64,000 nt of DNA from Paraburkholderia aromaticivorans (GTDB lineage: Bacteria; Pseudomonadota; Gammaproteobacteria; Burkholderiales; Burkholderiaceae). How positions within the stretch are numbered: the stretch's first letter is position 1; each line of letters begins with the position of its first letter. The translations under genes were made by a program, and so were the position numbers. The stretch is from assembly GCF_002278075.1 (NCBI RefSeq), contig NZ_CP022994.1:62001-126000 (forward strand), given 5' to 3'. The notes beneath the pieces are model-generated. The model was not told where the DNA came from, did no database searches, and saw only the letters and a program-made list of their open reading frames with translations. Positions 30,344-39,628 of this stretch are shown in pieces.

Positions 30344-31363
30344 TCAGTGCTTCGTCACGTGTGCTGGTACGTCTCCCATTACCGATTCAATGCCATGTGC
30401 GTCGATTTCGTTGAACGCTTCGGCCAGCGCAGCACTATCGGTTGGGAACAATTCGTCCCACACCGTGGATGTCCCGAACGAATCGATGATTTCCAGTATC
30501 CAGCCATTGCGGCTCTCGCTTTCGGATCGATAGATGTGCACGTCGACAGAGGTGCCACCGTGAGTGACACGCGTGGAGAGCGGGGATAGCGCAAGCGGGT
30601 GAAACGCATCTTCCGTTGTTGGGCCTAGCGAATCGACGAGAAACAGGTCTTCATACTCGTTCTCGTCTTGCTCGTCCGAATCGCTACGCGCAGTCTGCCG
30701 GCTTGTCGCCGCTTTCGGTATTGAAATTACCGAGATCATATGCGGGCGCTCACCCCGTTCCATCAATTCTCGGCGATTCTCGCACCAGTATCGATGGATA
30801 TTGAGTGCGGATGCCTTGAGCAAGTTTGTAAACGACCGACGTTGCTCGATCGTGTAATCCCGCTGTACCAGATCCTGGTATCCGGATGCTGTACCGAACA
30901 ACAGGATGATGTTAAACCAATCGGGGTGTAGTTCCATCAATGAATCCCAAGCCTTCCGGTCGATGTCTATGCCTTTGCAATAGCCCTCGCACCATTCGTC
31001 GAGAATGAGAATCTCTTCCGCCTTCCACTCGGTCGTGTGCAGTGGAGGCTCGAACAGATCGGGACATTGGCTCAGGGCGTTGTTGATGTCATTCCAGTAC
31101 TGGATGATCAATCCAGTGACCTTGCGAGCCCGTCCTGCAGAAAGAAATCTGGCCTGACGAGTTGCGTGTCTTGCATCCCAAACCCACGGAAGGATCGCGC
31201 TCGGCATGATCATGTTCGGACCAGAGATGATCGCGGTCAGGAAGCCGTGCAACATGACGACATCCATCGCATCGTCGCAAACGGCATTGCTCGAAAGAAA
31301 GCGTTCGAGGAAATCAAAGTCTTCGTCAGTTAGAGGCTCGTCGAATTCGGAATCGAGATTCAT
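30344..31363 (-). CDS. UPF0149 (YecA-like) family protein
   Basis: A 339-residue protein. The N-terminal half is a UPF0149/YecA domain: LTDEDFDFLERFL, then VVMLHGFLTAIISGPNMIMP (compare the family's LDGFLTAL-GP) and LDEWCEGYCKGI. The C-terminal half (from about residue 230) is acidic then beta-rich and unassigned; there is no SEC-C zinc motif. ATG 31363 with GGGAA upstream gives the natural N-terminus. It is the first gene of the minus-strand island, 56 bp before the TGT-like gene. Its function is unknown. Confidence 0.75.
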   Translation of the reverse strand: MNLDSEFDEPLTDEDFDFLERFLSSNAVCDDAMDVVMLHGFLTAIISGPNMIMPSAILPWVWDARHATRQARFLSAGRARKVTGLIIQYWNDINNALSQCPDLFEPPLHTTEWKAEEILILDEWCEGYCKGIDIDRKAWDSLMELHPDWFNIILLFGTASGYQDLVQRDYTIEQRRSFTNLLKASALNIHRYWCENRRELMERGERPHMISVISIPKAATSRQTARSDSDEQDENEYEDLFLVDSLGPTTEDAFHPLALSPLSTRVTHGGTSVDVHIYRSESESRNGWILEIIDSFGTSTVWDELFPTDSAALAEAFNEIDAHGIESVMGDVPAHVTKH

Positions 31364-31527
31364 GGTATTCCCACGGTGGTACACGGTAGACGCGATGCAG
31401 ATCGCCTGTGCTGTCATTGTCGCTGACGTGCAACTCAATGCAGCGCTCGCACGCAATCATTTCGGCGAGCGGCGGGATGACGACATTTTATCCGATGGGG
31501 CGATGTGTGAATCGAGTTCGCTTGCAC

Positions 31528-31865
31528 AACTAAATATGGTTCTACAGTAATCCAGCCATTTTTCGCTGGAAACCGCCGTCGGACAAGGCGGAGAGCCAAA
31601 AACCATCTCAAGTAAAGTTGGTCCTATCGCGCCCCCGGCCGTCAACTAAACATGGTTCTCTCTGAACGATTCACTTAAAGTTGGCCCTTAATGGCCAGAC
31701 CTTTCAACGCAATAACCCTATCGAACGAGCAGCACTTCCCGCAAAGCTATGCAAGGGCCGCCAGTCTGGCAATAGAGCCCACTCTTACTCCTAGTGACGA
31801 CGGCGCTCATTGCCTGAACGCCGTAGTACCGACTTTAGTTGAAATTTAGAACCGACTTTAGTTGC
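31528..31865. repeat. Cluster of six degenerate 16-18-bp repeats, IS21-like end remnant
   Basis: Copies of a motif close to AACTAAAGTYGGTTCT occur at 31,528, 31,609, 31,643 and 31,672 on the plus strand and at 31,826 and 31,848 on the minus strand. IS21-family ends carry such multiple transposase-binding repeats. Four copies face two inverted copies across about 140 bp, which looks like two IS21-type ends with the istAB genes missing. Confidence 0.5.
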
Positions 31866-31908
31866 GTGAACGCGAGTTGACGGTCGGAACACCGACGAAT
31901 TTCCATGC

Positions 31909-31942
31909 ATCCCTATCGCTAACCCTTATTATCGATAGGGGT
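31909..31942. promoter_or_regulatory. Putative tyrosine-recombinase core site 1
   Basis: Left arm ATCCCTATCGCTAA (31,909-31,922), spacer CCCTTA, right arm TTATCGATAGGGGT (31,929-31,942). The arms are inverted repeats matching at 12 of 14 positions around a 6-bp spacer, the standard architecture of tyrosine-recombinase crossover sites. A site of the same design, sharing TAA, CCTT and TTATCG at the same positions, lies upstream of the related recombinase at 51,568. Confidence 0.6.
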
Positions 31943-32028
31943 ACATTTTTCGATGAAACTCCTGTTTCGGGAAACGTGCCACACCTGACGTGCCGCTCCC
32001 CGGCCATCACGTTGCCTATAATCTCCGG

Positions 32029-33708
32029 ATGCCGAACGTTCCGTTGCCCCCGTCCTTTCCTGACACTGCGTCCCTGTCCGCGCTGCGCGCGTGGTACGCA
32101 GGCGTCGGCGCGCGCGAGGCGGTCGAACGTTATTGCCCGCAGGCGCTCGAAGGCGGCCAGTCTGCGCGCGGCGTGATCGGCCGGATTCGCCGGCAGCTTG
32201 CCGGTTTCGCCCTCAGCCGGCATCGTGCAGATCTGGCCCGGCTGTTCCAGTGCGCGGCGGGCGAACGGTCCCGTCACCGCAAGGCCGCGACCCGGGCGCT
32301 GGATATCCTACCAACGCTTGCGATCCCGCAACCGCAGGTGAGCGATGCGGTCGATGTCTGGCTGCCAGCCCGTGTTGTCCCCATGCTGCATCAGCATGGC
32401 ATCCGGACGCTGGCTGATCTGACCGTGCGCATCCCTCGTCGGCAGCGCTGGTGGCGCACGATTGCCGGACTCGGCGTGCGCAGCGCACGTCATATTGAGG
32501 CCTTCTTTGCCTCCCACCCGGTACTTACCGAACGCGCCCGCGCGCTGATCGTGGTGGCGACGCCGGAACCCGTGGTGCCGTGGGAAAACATCCACGTGCC
32601 ACATGACGTCGACGGCTCGCGTGGCGCCTTCCGCGCACCGAAGCCGATGTGCGCGCTCGAGGCCGATAACGACTATCAGGCGATCAGCGCCTGGCTCGAC
32701 CGGCACGAAGCCGCCGAAACTCAGCGTGCCTATCGCCGGGAAGCCGAGCGCCTGCTGCTCTGGGCGATTGCCGAGCGCGGCAAAGCGCTGTCTTCGCTCA
32801 CGAGCGAGGATGCGACCGCTTATCGTGCCTTCCTGCGCCATCCCACACCCCGCGCCCGGTGGGTCGCGCCGGCGCGACCGCGATCGTCGTCCGAATGGCG
32901 GCCGTTCACGGGCGCGCTGTCGCCAGATTCCATCGCCTATGCGCTGTCAGTTCTGAGTGCAATGTTTCGCTGGCTGATCGAGCAGCGCTACGTGCTCGCG
33001 AATCCGTTTGCCGGCCTCAGGGTGCGCGGCGCGCAGCGCAATGGTGAGTTGGACATCTCGCGCGCCTTTACGGCCGGAGAGTGGGAGTTGATCCGCACGA
33101 TTGCCGATGGCCTGGAATGGTCGCATGGCTGGGCGGTTCCCGCCGCACAGCGTCTGCGCTTTCTGCTCGATTTCGGTTACGCGACCGGCCTGCGCGCAGG
33201 CGAACTGGTCAGCGTTACACTCGGCGGCATCATGACCGGCACGCGCGGCGAGCGGTGGCTTCACCTCACCGGTAAGGGGGCGAAGGCTGGCAAGGTGGTG
33301 CTGCCGCCGCTCGCACGATTTGCGTTGGACCAGTACCTGATGCAGCGCGGTCTGCCCGTGAGCCCCGCACGCTGGGCACCGGATACGCCGCTGCTCGGCC
33401 ATCTCGATGAACCCGGCGGCATCACCACGCCGCGTCTGAGGGAGGTGCTGCGCCGGTTCTTCCGGACCGCCGCCGACGCAATTCGGGCCGACCACCCGGC
33501 ACTCGCCGACAAGCTGCAGCGCGCGACGCCACACTGGCTGCGCCACACGCACGCAACAAATGCTCTCGCACAGGGCGCCACGCTAACGACTGTGCGCGAC
33601 AATCTGCGTCACGCGTCGATCACAACGACCTCGATCTACCTGGACGACGACGAAGTTCAGCGTACCCGGCAGATCGAGCAGATCTTTGCGCGGCGGCAGC
33701 CAACGTGA
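32029..33708 (+). CDS. Tyrosine recombinase associated with Tn3-family transposase (copy 1)
   Basis: A 559-residue phage-integrase-family protein. The N-terminal ~220 residues form a family-specific domain (LRAWYAGVGAREAVERY, then LADLTVRIPRRQRWW). A SAM-like core-binding domain follows (about 225-340, TQRAYRREAERLLLWAI). The catalytic domain has R in YATGLRAGEL, HxxR in HWLRHTHAT, H in LRHASITTT and the nucleophilic tyrosine in SIYLDDDE. It is intact and closely related to the recombinase at 51,568 and to the fragment at 18,348. ATG 32029 is used; no ribosome-binding site is seen. Its stop overlaps the transposase start (GTGA). It probably resolves transposition cointegrates. Confidence 0.88.
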   Translation: MPNVPLPPSFPDTASLSALRAWYAGVGAREAVERYCPQALEGGQSARGVIGRIRRQLAGFALSRHRADLARLFQCAAGERSRHRKAATRALDILPTLAIPQPQVSDAVDVWLPARVVPMLHQHGIRTLADLTVRIPRRQRWWRTIAGLGVRSARHIEAFFASHPVLTERARALIVVATPEPVVPWENIHVPHDVDGSRGAFRAPKPMCALEADNDYQAISAWLDRHEAAETQRAYRREAERLLLWAIAERGKALSSLTSEDATAYRAFLRHPTPRARWVAPARPRSSSEWRPFTGALSPDSIAYALSVLSAMFRWLIEQRYVLANPFAGLRVRGAQRNGELDISRAFTAGEWELIRTIADGLEWSHGWAVPAAQRLRFLLDFGYATGLRAGELVSVTLGGIMTGTRGERWLHLTGKGAKAGKVVLPPLARFALDQYLMQRGLPVSPARWAPDTPLLGHLDEPGGITTPRLREVLRRFFRTAADAIRADHPALADKLQRATPHWLRHTHATNALAQGATLTTVRDNLRHASITTTSIYLDDDEVQRTRQIEQIFARRQPT

Positions 33709-36686
33709 CGACTGTCCACGAGACCATCTATCCGGTGCTGCCTGCGGAGCCGGGCGCGGCGGAGCTGAAAGCGGCGTTCACGCCGAGCGCCGCGGAAATC
33801 CGCTTCGTGCGCCGGCAATCCCGGCAGGAAGCCTCCGCCGTATTGATCATGGTGCAGTTGAAGCTGCTGCAGCGTCTCGGTTACTTCCCGATGCTCGTGG
33901 AGGTACCGCCCGCCATTATCGATCACATCCGGACGTCGATGCGGGCCCGCGTCCTGTCCCGGACGGCGATCGCACGGTATGACGTGTCGGGCACCCGCAT
34001 TCGTCACCAGAAACTGCTGCGCGGCTGGCTTGACATCCGGGCGTTCGATGCGAGTGAGGCGGCGTCGCTTGCTGAACTGGCGTCGGCGGAAGCCCGGACA
34101 AAGATCGAACTGCCCGATATCATCAACGTGCTGATCGAGGAACTGGTCCGGCGCCGGTACGAGCTGCCGCCACTGGCAACGCTGCAGCGCATCGCCACGC
34201 AGGCGCGCAACGATCACAACGAGGCGATCTATGGGGCCATCACCGGCGCACTCGACTCAGCACTCGTCGAACGCATCGACGCGCTTCTCGTCGTCAAGGC
34301 AGGCAAGTCCGGTTGGGACGATCTGAAACAGGAGCCGAAGCGACCCGCCGCGCGGGCGATCGCCAGCTTCCTCAAACATATCAACGGGATCAGGACACTG
34401 GCGGAAGGCTTGCCGGCGCCACCCTCGATCCTGTCTGTTAGCAAACGAGCCCAACTGGTCACCGAAGCGCGGGCCCTGGACGTCGCGGAACTGCGTTCGC
34501 TCAAGACCGCGAAGCGTCATGCGCTTGCGGTACTGTTCATCCAGGCGCAGTTGCAGAAGGCGCTTGATGACGTCGCTGAGATCTTCATCAAGGTGGTGCG
34601 CAAGCTGGAGTCCTACGCAAAGGTCCGACTGCAAAAATATCAGCTTGAACACGCCGGTATGCTGGAGGGGCTGGTCGGGCAGTTCCGGGACGTCCTGCAG
34701 ATTCTCCAGGATGAGGGCGTACCGGAGCCTAAGCGGTTACCGAAAATCCGCGAGGCGCTCGGCGACCCGGCCGAAGCGCTCGCGCAATGCAACGAGCACA
34801 TCGCTTATGCCGGGCAGTTCGATCTGCCGTTCATGCTCGTGCCGTACCGCACCCAGCGCTCGCTGCTGTTCCAGTGCCTGGACGTGCTGCCGCTGCAATC
34901 GAGCTCGCAAGACCGCGCGGTGCTGGTCGCGCTCGCGTGGCTGCAAGGTTTCCGCAACGCGCACCGCGAATACCTGCTGCTGACCGACAACGACCTCGCG
35001 AACCTGCCGCTGGACTGGTTGCCGGAGAAGTGGGAGCGCGCGGTGTTCCCGCACGGCCGGGACAGCCGGATGCTGCACCGCCGGTTCTTCGAGCTGGGTG
35101 TCTTCAGCCAGATCATGCGGGAACTGAATTCCGGCGATCTTTACGTCGAGGGTAGTGATCGCTTCGACGATTATCGGGTGCATCAGGTCTCCGACGAGGA
35201 ATTCCGGCGTGAACTGCCGCGCTACTGCGAGATCGTGGGCTTGCCCACGGACGGCAAGAGCTTCGCGAAGGATCTGCGAGACAAGCTGAACGCAGCGCTC
35301 GACGAGGCCGATGCGAACTTCCCGGCAAATGACAGCATCGAGTTCGTCGATGAGGAACTCGTCATTCACAAGCCGGGCAAGGAGCCCGAGCCGCCGAACC
35401 GCACGCTGATCGATCAGGCCATCACGGCGTCGATGCCGCAGCTCAGCATCCTGGATCTCCTCACCGAAACCGAGCAGTGGCTCGACCTGCATAAACTGTT
35501 TGGACCGCTATCCGGGTTTGACGCGAAGATCGACGATCCGCGCAAGCGTTTCATCACGACGCTGTTCTGCTACGGCTGCAACCTGGGGCCGAGCCAGACG
35601 GCGCGCTCGGTGAAAGGGCTCACTCGCAAGCAGGTCGCCTGGCTGAACCTGAAACACGTCACGGAGGAGCGGCTCGACAAGGCGAACGTGAAGGTGATCA
35701 ACGCGTACAACCAGTTCGCGTTGCCAAAATACTGGGGCAGCGGCAAGCGCGCGTCGGCCGACGGCACCAAGTGGAGTCTGTACGAGCAGAACCTGCTGTC
35801 CGAGTATCACGTTCGCTATGGGGGATACGGCGGGATCGGCTACTATCACGTATCCGACATGTACATCGCGCTGTTTAGTCACTTCATCCCGTGCGGCGTC
35901 CACGAAGCCGTCTACATCCTCGATGGGCTGATCCTGAACGGCGCCGACGTCAAGCCCGATACGATCCACGGCGATACGCAGGCGCAAAGCGGTCCGGTCT
36001 TCGGTCTGTCGTACGTGGTGGGTATCAACCTGATGCCGCGCATGCGCAACATCAAGGATCTCGTGCTGTACAAGGCTGACCGGCGGCGCAAATACAAGCA
36101 CATCGACAGCTTGTGCCGTCAGGCGATTGACTGGGCACTGATCGAACGTCACTATGCCGACATGATGCGCGTTGCAGTGTCGATCAAGGCAGGCAAGATG
36201 ACGCCGTCGACGATCCTGCGCCGCCTCGGATCGGAGAGCACGAAAAACAAGCTCTACTTCGCATTCCGGGAGCTGGGACGCGTGATCCGGACGCTGTTCC
36301 TGCTGAAATATCTCAATGAACCGGACCTGCGGCGCACGATTCACGCGGCGACCAACAAGAGCGAGCAGTTCAACGACTTCGCACAGTGGCTGATGTTCGG
36401 TGGCGAAGGCGTTATCGCCGAAAACGTCCGGCACGAGCAGCGCAAGGTGATCAAGTACAACCACCTCGTCGCGAACATGGTGATCCTGTACAACGTGCAG
36501 TGGATGTCGCGCAAGCTGAAGGAGTTGCAGGAGAAGGGGCATCCGGTCGATGCCGAAGTACTCAAGGTGCTGTCGCCGTACCGGCGTGAGCACATCAACC
36601 GGTTCGGGGACTATTTGCTGGATCTCTTACGTTCCGTCCCACCGCTCGATCCGACGATTGATTTCGCATTCAAATCAGCGGCTTAG
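33705..36686 (+). CDS. tnpA: Tn3-family transposase (copy 1)
   Basis: A 993-residue Tn3-type TnpA that carries out replicative transposition. The N-terminal DNA-binding region (DUF4158-like) begins FTPSAAEIRFVRRQSRQEAS. The DDE core shows D in SADGTKWSLYEQ (about 683), D in TIHGDTQAQSGPVFGLSY (about 756) and E in MFGGEGVIAEN (about 901). Start GTG 33705 overlaps the recombinase stop by GTGA. It is co-directional with the recombinase, unlike the divergent pair of the second transposon. I cannot find 38-bp terminal repeats on either side, so the unit's ends are probably lost or of unfamiliar type. Confidence 0.93.
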   Translation: MTTVHETIYPVLPAEPGAAELKAAFTPSAAEIRFVRRQSRQEASAVLIMVQLKLLQRLGYFPMLVEVPPAIIDHIRTSMRARVLSRTAIARYDVSGTRIRHQKLLRGWLDIRAFDASEAASLAELASAEARTKIELPDIINVLIEELVRRRYELPPLATLQRIATQARNDHNEAIYGAITGALDSALVERIDALLVVKAGKSGWDDLKQEPKRPAARAIASFLKHINGIRTLAEGLPAPPSILSVSKRAQLVTEARALDVAELRSLKTAKRHALAVLFIQAQLQKALDDVAEIFIKVVRKLESYAKVRLQKYQLEHAGMLEGLVGQFRDVLQILQDEGVPEPKRLPKIREALGDPAEALAQCNEHIAYAGQFDLPFMLVPYRTQRSLLFQCLDVLPLQSSSQDRAVLVALAWLQGFRNAHREYLLLTDNDLANLPLDWLPEKWERAVFPHGRDSRMLHRRFFELGVFSQIMRELNSGDLYVEGSDRFDDYRVHQVSDEEFRRELPRYCEIVGLPTDGKSFAKDLRDKLNAALDEADANFPANDSIEFVDEELVIHKPGKEPEPPNRTLIDQAITASMPQLSILDLLTETEQWLDLHKLFGPLSGFDAKIDDPRKRFITTLFCYGCNLGPSQTARSVKGLTRKQVAWLNLKHVTEERLDKANVKVINAYNQFALPKYWGSGKRASADGTKWSLYEQNLLSEYHVRYGGYGGIGYYHVSDMYIALFSHFIPCGVHEAVYILDGLILNGADVKPDTIHGDTQAQSGPVFGLSYVVGINLMPRMRNIKDLVLYKADRRRKYKHIDSLCRQAIDWALIERHYADMMRVAVSIKAGKMTPSTILRRLGSESTKNKLYFAFRELGRVIRTLFLLKYLNEPDLRRTIHAATNKSEQFNDFAQWLMFGGEGVIAENVRHEQRKVIKYNHLVANMVILYNVQWMSRKLKELQEKGHPVDAEVLKVLSPYRREHINRFGDYLLDLLRSVPPLDPTIDFAFKSAA

Positions 36687-36815
36687 GCCGAGATGTGGCG
36701 GATTTTTAACGAATCCCGGCCAGGCCTCAGTGACGCGGCGATCCGATCATGCGAGAAGCCGCCGTCGAATTTAAGTCGTAAAACGTCCTTGATCATGCGC
36801 ATGTTCATCCGGTGT

Positions 36816-36858
36816 GCGGGCATGCTCTCTCCGGCAAAAGCCGGCGAGCATAGCCCGC
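36816..36858. repeat. Long imperfect hairpin downstream of tnpA copy 1
   Basis: GCGGGC...GCCCGC (36,816-36,821 with 36,853-36,858), TGCTC...GAGCA and CCGGC...GCCGG nest into one 43-nt stem-loop with small internal bulges and an AAAA-type loop. No T-run follows on either strand, so it is not a standard terminator. It could be a REP-like element or a recombination substrate. Confidence 0.5.
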
Positions 36859-36904
36859 GTGGTTGATGTCATGCGCAACGCCAATCCTGCCTTCCGGTCC
36901 GCTC

Positions 36905-36988
36905 GGTCACGTTCCCGAATTGACCGGTCACGTTGCCGAAATCGACGGTCACCATCCCGAAACGGCCGGTCACGTTCGTCCGAAATAC
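36905..36988. repeat. Four 21-bp direct repeats, probable IS21-family end
   Basis: Copies starting at 36,905, 36,926, 36,947 and 36,968 each begin GGTCAC and contain CCGAA. The third copy diverges (GGTCACCATCCCGAA) and the fourth carries a short insertion. Such arrays mark the ends of IS21-family elements. No istA or istB is present. The array abuts an IS6-family fragment, so this is a solo end left after deletion. Confidence 0.55.
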
Positions 36989-37090
36989 GCACAGGCTCAG
37001 GCTAAACCGGAAATACCACCGAATCACGCAGCTGATGACGACGGCGGGGAAGCGGTGACCGTGATAAAGCGATTTCGTTTTTTCCATCAC
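36989..37090 (-). pseudogene. IS6-family transposase N-terminal fragment (third subtype)
   Basis: The minus strand starts MMEKTKSLYHGHRFPAVVIS then VIRWYFRFSLSL. This is the beginning of an IS6-family transposase and is distinct from those at 856 and 1046. It is cut after 34 residues at the junction with the repeat array. No catalytic region remains. Confidence 0.7.
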
Positions 37091-37419
37091 TTTTTTCTAC
37101 CGCCGCATCCCCCATCAACCTGACAGTGCCCGCTGTTGACGTCCCTGAGGAAGGACTGGACGAATTTGTCGTATCGCACGCTGGTACAATAGCCCGTGTT
37201 GTGCGGTACAGGCAAAAGAGCAGGGTGGAAGTTAAGCACCTGCTCCTGTTCCAGCTCTTTCGGCATCGCTATCACTTGAGGCGCGCAGCTCGCCGGCGAT
37301 GATAGCTTACTAAAGACCAACGCGGCACGGCGCGAGGACCTCGTCGCGGTGCACGGCGTTCGGGGCGACCGGAGCGCCGCCAGCAAGAGCACACTGAATA
37401 TCAAAGGAGCCATAGCATC
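37091..37419. other. Leader region of LysR gene
   Basis: No gene supported. AAAGGAGC at 37,403-37,410 is the ribosome-binding site of the LysR gene. GTATCGCAC near 37,170 and GTGCGGTAC near 37,204 form an imperfect dyad that could be an operator. Confidence 0.4.
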
Positions 37420-38352
37420 GTGGATACGACCGATAATATGCGCGTGTTCATAGCAGTCGTTGCGGCGGGCGGGTTTACCGCCGCAGCAAACCGTTTGAAC
37501 ATCTCGACTGCTAAGGTATCGCGCTCAGTTTCCCACCTGGAGTCTCACCTGAGGACAAGGTTGCTACATCGTAGTACGCGCCAGCAAATGCTCACGGAAG
37601 CGGGCGCCCGATATCTGGGTCAGTGCAAGAAGATCATCGAATGGATCGATGTGGCCGAGGATGAGGCACGCAGCGCGGCAGTCGTCCCATCCGGTACGCT
37701 CCGCATCTACGCGATGCTCGGCTTTGGTCACAGCGACATCGTTTCCGCGGTGCTTCGGTTCCGGGAGCGCCATCATTCGATTAATGTGGAGCTGACATTT
37801 TCCGACGCCGCCCTCGACATGATTGAAGGACGTTATGACACAGCGCTTCTCCTGGCATCGGCATTACCAGACTCTATGATGGTGGCGCAGACCTTGGGAA
37901 GCGTCTCGTGCGTAGCGTGTGCATCGCCCGACTACCTGAAGCGATTCGGCTCGCCGTCGACCGTTGATGATCTCGCTGGCCATGCCTGCCTTCGACTTAA
38001 CGCACCGAATATGCCAGACGGCACATGGACTCTCGCTGGGAAAGAAGCGGCGGAGAAAATCCGGTCAGCGGGCGTTTCCCTATCGTTCAACCACGAAAGT
38101 GCGCTTCTGGCCGCCGTGCAAGGCGGATTCGGTATCGGGCTGCTTCCGGCCACCGCGGCACTTCCGTCCTTGCGGAACGGCAGACTCGTTCGTGTGCTGA
38201 CCGGTCTGACTCTGCAAAAGCTAAACCTGCATGTCATGTATCCGTCGCGGCAGTTTGTTGATGCCAAACTAAAGGCATGGATTGACTTCCTTCGCGAGCA
38301 AATTCCTCCCGCTCTGGCAGTGGAGAGCGAGTCGTTGGCTGCAATGCCATAG
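37420..38352 (+). CDS. LysR-family transcriptional regulator
   Basis: A 310-residue LTTR of the CrgA/AaeR-like subgroup. The wHTH is MRVFIAVVAAGGFTAAANRL followed by ISTAKVSRSVSHLE and LLHRSTRQQMLTEAG; the effector domain covers residues 95-295. The initiator is GTG 37420 after AAAGGAGC; ATG 37438 is possible. Its targets are unclear: the genes downstream are on the opposite strand and there is no divergent structural gene, only IS debris, so it may have been separated from its target. Confidence 0.88.
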   Translation: MDTTDNMRVFIAVVAAGGFTAAANRLNISTAKVSRSVSHLESHLRTRLLHRSTRQQMLTEAGARYLGQCKKIIEWIDVAEDEARSAAVVPSGTLRIYAMLGFGHSDIVSAVLRFRERHHSINVELTFSDAALDMIEGRYDTALLLASALPDSMMVAQTLGSVSCVACASPDYLKRFGSPSTVDDLAGHACLRLNAPNMPDGTWTLAGKEAAEKIRSAGVSLSFNHESALLAAVQGGFGIGLLPATAALPSLRNGRLVRVLTGLTLQKLNLHVMYPSRQFVDAKLKAWIDFLREQIPPALAVESESLAAMP

Positions 38353-38711
38353 ATGTGTTCGCTCCCAATTGAAAAAAGACACGCGCGACCAGTTCACCTC
38401 TCGGCGGGGCTTTTGCCCTAAAATAACCAAGCTTGGATGACGTCAGACATTTCGGAGCGAACGTCGCTGATTCTGCCGCGGCAATCGCAAACGACATTCT
38501 GCTTCCAAACGTTGCGCTAACGGTCGCGCAGGTCCGGGCGGCTTATCTAAGTAGCGCAAGATGCACCGGGGCGGATGCCGGAGTGGGCGCGGAAGGGTGC
38601 CACTTCCAGTGAAAACGGAAAACGGGCCAGCGTCAATGATGAGCTATGCATATAGATCTTGTTCGCTCCGCGCTCCTTACTGCGACAAAACCTTGCAAAG
38701 CTTTACAGGCG
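38353..38711. other. Convergent intergenic stretch
   Basis: No complete gene. A plus-strand frame at about 38,432-38,611 (LDDVRHFGANVADSAAAIAN) has coding-like composition but lacks a start and looks like a gene remnant. No clear terminator seen. Confidence 0.35.
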
Positions 38712-39491
38712 TCAAAGCTTGCCGATTTCGCTGTTCATCGCATCTTTGCACCGCTGCAGGCTGGCAACAATCCGTTCGCGCTGAGCGGGCAATCTGGCAG
38801 TCGGCAACACCACCGACACAGCATACTTCCCCAGGATCGTATCGACTGCCATCGCAACCGACGCAATTCCCACTTCAGTCTCGTCCTCGTCGTATGCAAC
38901 TCCGGCGCTGCGGATAGAACCAAGTTCACGCAACAAGGCGCTCCTCGAATGAACGGTACGCAGTGTCAGGCGTTCAAATGTCCTGCCCATCAGTTCAGTG
39001 ACATGCCGATCGGACTCTAACGCCAGCAGCGCCTTGCCACCCGCCGTGCTGTGAAGCGGAACAGTCGTCCCGACCCGGGGCACCACCCGAAGGTCACGTT
39101 CGGCGACGAGAACGTGCACCATAGCCAGTTCGCGGCCGCTCCCCCGGGCCAGCGCGACGGTTTCGTTGAGGTGCTTAGTCAATTCCGCCAGGTGGGAATC
39201 GACCATGGCGACGACGTCCGTATGTACCTTGGCCACCAGGCGGAGGAGAGTCGGTCCGAGCATCACGCCATTTGGGCGATCCGCCCGGACAAGGTCGGCG
39301 TGCGCGAGCGCGTTGACGATACGCTGAACAGTAGAGCGCGGCAGATCGACCGCCTTTGCGATCTGGCCCAGGCTCATGCCACCCGGCGTTTCACCGAGGG
39401 CGTTGAGGATACTCGATGCCCTCGCAATTACCTGAATGCCTCCGCCACGTTCATCGTCGGCTGGCATGTAAGTCATGTCTTTCGTCTCCAT
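38712..39491 (-). CDS. IclR-family transcriptional regulator
   Basis: A 259-residue IclR regulator. The N-terminal HTH_IclR is GGGIQVIARASSILNALGE, then GMSLGQIAKAVDLPRSTVQR and a wing. The C-terminal effector domain includes VPLHSTAGGKALLAL, the hallmark segment, and GVAYDEDETEVGIASVAM. ATG 39491 starts it; 39476 is a second option. It lies downstream of the efflux operon and the polyprenyl-synthetase-like gene on the same strand, with a 137-bp gap. It may control those genes or a lost aromatic-catabolic cluster. Confidence 0.9.
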   Translation of the reverse strand: METKDMTYMPADDERGGGIQVIARASSILNALGETPGGMSLGQIAKAVDLPRSTVQRIVNALAHADLVRADRPNGVMLGPTLLRLVAKVHTDVVAMVDSHLAELTKHLNETVALARGSGRELAMVHVLVAERDLRVVPRVGTTVPLHSTAGGKALLALESDRHVTELMGRTFERLTLRTVHSRSALLRELGSIRSAGVAYDEDETEVGIASVAMAVDTILGKYAVSVVLPTARLPAQRERIVASLQRCKDAMNSEIGKL

Positions 39492-39628
39492 CTTGGTGTC
39501 ACTGCAACTGTGGTTAAACTAATACAAAGGCACCTCTTGCAACGCCGTCGTGCCATGCGACGCTGGGCGAAAAATTCCCCGCGCAGCCGGAGCAGGTCGA
39601 ACCGGTGCTCTTCCAAGACGGTAACTGT

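Larger units (their letters stand above)
31364..32028. other. Intergenic stretch with repeat cluster and recombinase site
   Basis: No gene supported. It contains six copies of a short repeat (31,528-31,865) and a dyad that may be a recombinase core site (31,909-31,942), both listed separately. TATAAT at 32,017-32,022 lies 6 bp before the recombinase start and could be a -10 box of a leaderless transcript, but no good -35 is visible. Confidence 0.5.

Noticed and set aside
32029..36686. Complete Tn3-family transposon with terminal repeats around copy 1
   Set aside because: No GGGG-starting 38-bp inverted repeat pair found on either side by eye, although recombinase and transposase are intact.
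36905..36988. CRISPR array
   Set aside because: Repeats are contiguous 21-bp units without spacers and diverge between copies; no cas genes. An IS end is the better explanation.
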